This document shows positions 61,763-64,000 of a stretch of DNA of 64,000 nt, piece by piece. The notes beneath the pieces are model-generated. The model ran no database searches and had not been told where the DNA came from. It was given only the letters and a program-made list of their open reading frames with translations. Position 1 is the stretch's first letter, and every line of letters begins with the position of its first letter. The stretch comes from an uncultured Lachnospiraceae bacterium (GTDB taxonomy: Bacteria > Bacillota > Clostridia > Lachnospirales > Lachnospiraceae): NCBI GenBank assembly GCA_949471785.1, contig CASWRE010000004.1, positions 1-64,000 on the forward strand, read 5' to 3'. Position numbers and translations under genes: made by a program.

Positions 61763-62800
61763 ATGAAATCAAAACTGACAATGAAGGACAACTTTCTGCG
61801 GCTTCTGAAAGGCGAGATGCCCGAGTCGGTCCCGATCCATACGATGGGGATTATGGAAAATAACGGGGAGAGTCCTTACAAGCTGGTGGGCCCGTTTCTG
61901 TTCGATGAGACCCGTCTGACGCCCTGTCCGGAGGGGCGCACGGATATATGGGGCGTGAAGCTGGTGACAAACGAGGAAACCGGTTTTGGCTGCATCCCCG
62001 AGCCCAATAATTTTATCCTGGACGATATCACAAAATGGCGGGATGTGATCAAAGCGCCCGAGTATCCCGAGCGTATAGACTGGGAATATATGGTGAAAAA
62101 GGATGAGCAGGTATTCGGTTATGACCCGGCAAAAAATGCCCGTATGTGTGTGATCGGCATCATGCCGTTTCAGAGCCTCATGGAGTTCATGGGCTTTAAT
62201 GAGGGGCTGATCGCGATGGCGGAGGAGCCGGAGGAGTGTCTGGCTTTGCTGGATTATATGAGCGATTTCTACATGCCTTTAGTGGAGGCCGCCGTAAATT
62301 ACTATCATCCGGATTGTATGTATCTTCTGGACGATACGGCTACGAAATATAATCCCTTTATATCTGTCAGCATGTACCGGGAGATCCTAAAGCCTATTTA
62401 TACGAAACTAACCAGGCCGGCGGTGGAGAGGGGGATTCCGATTCAGTTCCACAACTGCGGGCGGTGCGAGGATTTCATTGACGATATGCTGGATTTCGGC
62501 GTAAAGATTCTGGAACCCCTGCAGACGGAGAATCATCTGGCGGATATCAAGAAAAAATATGCCGGCAGGCTGATCATGGCGGGCTGCTATGACTGGAATC
62601 CGCCGGTGGACTGGCCGAATGTGGACGAGGAAAAAGTGCGTCAGGATGTCCGCGATGTGATTGACGCCTTTGCCCCCGGCGGAGGGTTTATGGCGACGGC
62701 AGGCTCCATCGGCCAGGTGGGCGATGAAGTGATGGCAAAAGTCAACATGTGGTGCGCAGATGAATTACATAAATATTGTCAGGATTATTACATCCGCTGA
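61763..62800 (+). CDS. URO-D family methyltransferase (MtaA/MtbA-like)
   Basis: 345 residues with the uroporphyrinogen decarboxylase fold. The segment IQFHNCGRCEDFIDDM gives the His and Cys zinc ligands of methylcobamide-dependent methyltransferases. A further zinc-type Cys is in MAGCYDWNPPVDWPN. Absent the Arg-rich porphyrin-binding pocket start, a methyl transfer role fits better than haem synthesis. Sits between transporters and a CobW GTPase. The cognate corrinoid protein is not in the window. GGAGGAAAAAATA precedes the ATG. Confidence 0.82.
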   Translation: MKSKLTMKDNFLRLLKGEMPESVPIHTMGIMENNGESPYKLVGPFLFDETRLTPCPEGRTDIWGVKLVTNEETGFGCIPEPNNFILDDITKWRDVIKAPEYPERIDWEYMVKKDEQVFGYDPAKNARMCVIGIMPFQSLMEFMGFNEGLIAMAEEPEECLALLDYMSDFYMPLVEAAVNYYHPDCMYLLDDTATKYNPFISVSMYREILKPIYTKLTRPAVERGIPIQFHNCGRCEDFIDDMLDFGVKILEPLQTENHLADIKKKYAGRLIMAGCYDWNPPVDWPNVDEEKVRQDVRDVIDAFAPGGGFMATAGSIGQVGDEVMAKVNMWCADELHKYCQDYYIR

Positions 62801-62861
62801 GTGAATGTGGGAAGAGGCGGGCCGCGGGTCCGCCCTTTGGCAGACAAGAAGGAAAGTGGGC

Positions 62862-63488
62862 GTGGAAATGATGAAAATGATTATTTTGGGCGGCTTTTTG
62901 GGGGCCGGCAAGACGTCCCTCATGCTGCAGATGGCACGATATCTGGTGGGGGAAGAGCAGGAGACCGCCGCGAAGGTCGTGATCCTGGAAAACGAGATCG
63001 GCGAAGTGAGCATTGACGACAAAATACTGGCGGGCAGGGGATTCGAGGTGTCTACCATGTTTTCCGGCTGTGTTTGCTGTACGACCGCGGGGGAACTGGT
63101 ATCCAATGTGTACCGGATACAGGAAACATTTCATCCGGAATGGCTCATTTTGGAGGCTACAGGGGTGGCCTATCCCCTTCGGATTAAAGAGAACATAGAA
63201 CGTTCCGTCCGCCTGAAGTCCGGCAGGATTTTCTGCGTGGCGGACGCCGGGCGCTGGTTCAGGCTGCGGAAGGCCATGGAAGCGTTTATGCGGGATCAGC
63301 TCGACCAGGCGGACGTCATTTTTATTAACAAGATGGACGATGTGGATGAAGAAACGTTAAAGCAGGTGGAAGAGTCCGTCCGGGATTTCAATCGTACGGG
63401 AAAATGCATTCCCGTATCGGCGATCCATCCTATAGAGGACGCTGTGTGGAGGCAGGTTTTTGAAGAACCAGGGGAGGGAGACGCATGA
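62862..63488 (+). CDS. CobW/HypB/UreG family GTPase
   Basis: 208 residues if started at GTG 62862 (AAGGA eight bases upstream); ATGs at 62868 and 62871 are alternatives. P-loop GGFLGAGKTS, metal-binding CVCC motif in SGCVCCTTAGEL, and NKMD guanine-specificity motif. These GTPases load zinc, cobalt or nickel into target proteins. The stop overlaps the start of the His-rich gene by four bases (ATGA), so it is probably the metal donor or partner. Shorter than full CobW (no C-terminal CobW_C domain). Confidence 0.9.
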   Translation: MEMMKMIILGGFLGAGKTSLMLQMARYLVGEEQETAAKVVILENEIGEVSIDDKILAGRGFEVSTMFSGCVCCTTAGELVSNVYRIQETFHPEWLILEATGVAYPLRIKENIERSVRLKSGRIFCVADAGRWFRLRKAMEAFMRDQLDQADVIFINKMDDVDEETLKQVEESVRDFNRTGKCIPVSAIHPIEDAVWRQVFEEPGEGDA

Positions 63489-64000
63489 GTAAAACAGAGG
63501 CAGAGAAGGCCTGCGGGCAGGAAAACAGCCGCAACCATGAGCATCACGATGAGCATGATCATAAAAATAGCCATGATCATAAGCATGACTGCGGCCACAG
63601 CCATGGTCACGGCCACAGCCATGGTCACGGCCACAGCCACGATCAGGCATGCGGCCATGACCACAACCATAATCGCGACTGCAGCCACGACCACGGCCAC
63701 GATCACGACTGCGGCCATCACCATGACCATGAATGCAACCACCATCATCATGAGCATGAGCACCACCATACGGAGGAGATTCCGTCTGTCAGCGTGTATA
63801 CCCATGATATGGCGGTGGTGGGGTCGGTCCGGTGCAGGATCAGCGGAACCTATGAGGCGGCTCTTGACCGTCTCCAGTCCTGCATGGCGCAGGCGGCCGG
63901 GGCAGTGGAATCGGCGGGCGGCCTGATCGGGCATGTCAAAGCTTACGCGAAGGAAGAGGCCAGAAGCTGTATGCTTTCCATTACGGAGGGAGAAGATATC
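63485..64000 (+). CDS. His/Cys-rich metal-binding protein, N-terminal part
   Basis: 172 codons from the ATG at 63485 to the window edge. Residues 18-99 are about half histidine, mainly HDH, HGH and HSH runs with Cys every 10-20 residues (DCGHSHGHG, DCSHDHGHD, ECNHHHHEH). From residue 100 the sequence becomes ordinary: a soluble domain (VSVYTHDMAVVGSVRCRISG and on). Such tails bind Zn, Ni or Co. Coupled to the CobW GTPase by a 4-base overlap. The rest lies outside the window. The domain after residue 100 is not recognised with certainty. Confidence 0.8.
   Translation, partial: MSKTEAEKACGQENSRNHEHHDEHDHKNSHDHKHDCGHSHGHGHSHGHGHSHDQACGHDHNHNRDCSHDHGHDHDCGHHHDHECNHHHHEHEHHHTEEIPSVSVYTHDMAVVGSVRCRISGTYEAALDRLQSCMAQAAGAVESAGGLIGHVKAYAKEEARSCMLSITEGEDI

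Noticed and set aside
63296-63934. Met/Val/Ala-rich membrane-like protein on the minus strand
   Set aside because: Complement of His codons (CAT/CAC read as ATG/GTG) in the His-rich gene; a composition artefact.

Overview
The window looks like chromosomal DNA of a spore-forming Gram-positive anaerobe of the class Clostridia, most likely family Lachnospiraceae. The case rests on gene content read from the sequence: SpoVT, a SpoIID/SpoIIQ pair, SpmB, a SleB-type cell-wall hydrolase, a DUF5685/J-protein cluster, a TnpV fragment, a non-pyrrolysine MttB homologue, strong GGAGG ribosome sites and TTGACA/TATAAT promoters. Most of the window is rather GC-rich. The stretch from about 5.8 to 11 kb looks AT-richer by eye and may have been acquired.

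Layout. 0-5.7 kb: the start of a transposon gene (TnpV), a YesM-type sensor kinase, a membrane protein/J-protein/DUF5685 cluster, an HD hydrolase and a PF06541 membrane protein. 5.8-11 kb: a DUF4143 ATPase, then a compact operon encoding an ACGX-repeat peptide, its radical SAM/SPASM maturase, a flavin-binding (PPOX) protein fused to a ferredoxin, and a class M (SirTM-like) sirtuin, with a divergent HxlR regulator. 11-17.5 kb: SpoVT, a VanY-like carboxypeptidase, nicotinate phosphoribosyltransferase and surface/membrane proteins including an O-antigen-ligase-like protein. 17.6-22.6 kb: a methylamine-type locus (MFS transporter, M24 peptidase, XRE-cupin regulator, MttB family protein) with a shared 17-bp intergenic motif that is probably the regulator's operator. 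22.7-31 kb: tRNA-Gln, acyl-ACP thioesterase, CvfB, DnaE, a Trk/Ktr potassium system and an RNA methyltransferase. 31-36.4 kb: a MacB-like ABC exporter with two adaptor proteins. 36.8-43 kb: SleB-like hydrolase, ABC exporter pair, SpoIID and SpoIIQ homologues that both lack expected catalytic residues, and a GIY-YIG protein, with small dispersed palindromes. 43-54.6 kb: a hybrid sensor kinase with its own solute-binding lipoprotein, an S1 protein, a CBS/DRTGG pyrophosphatase, a flavin reductase, MurA, a GH13 glucosidase and SpmB. 54.8-64 kb: an unrecognised protein, a PucR-family regulator, three transporters, a URO-D family methyltransferase, a CobW GTPase and a strongly His/Cys-rich protein that runs off the window.

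The most interesting system is the ACGX peptide operon. An eight-motif Cys-rich precursor is likely modified by the radical SAM enzyme. The same strand then carries a flavin/iron-sulfur protein and a sirtuin of the ADP-ribosylating type, overlapping by 10 bases. The second theme is one-carbon/methyl metabolism: the MttB locus at 17.6-22.6 kb and the URO-D/CobW/His-rich locus at the right edge probably both handle methylated compounds, but no corrinoid protein is visible in the window. All functional statements rest on reading motifs and protein sequence by eye; no database search was run.
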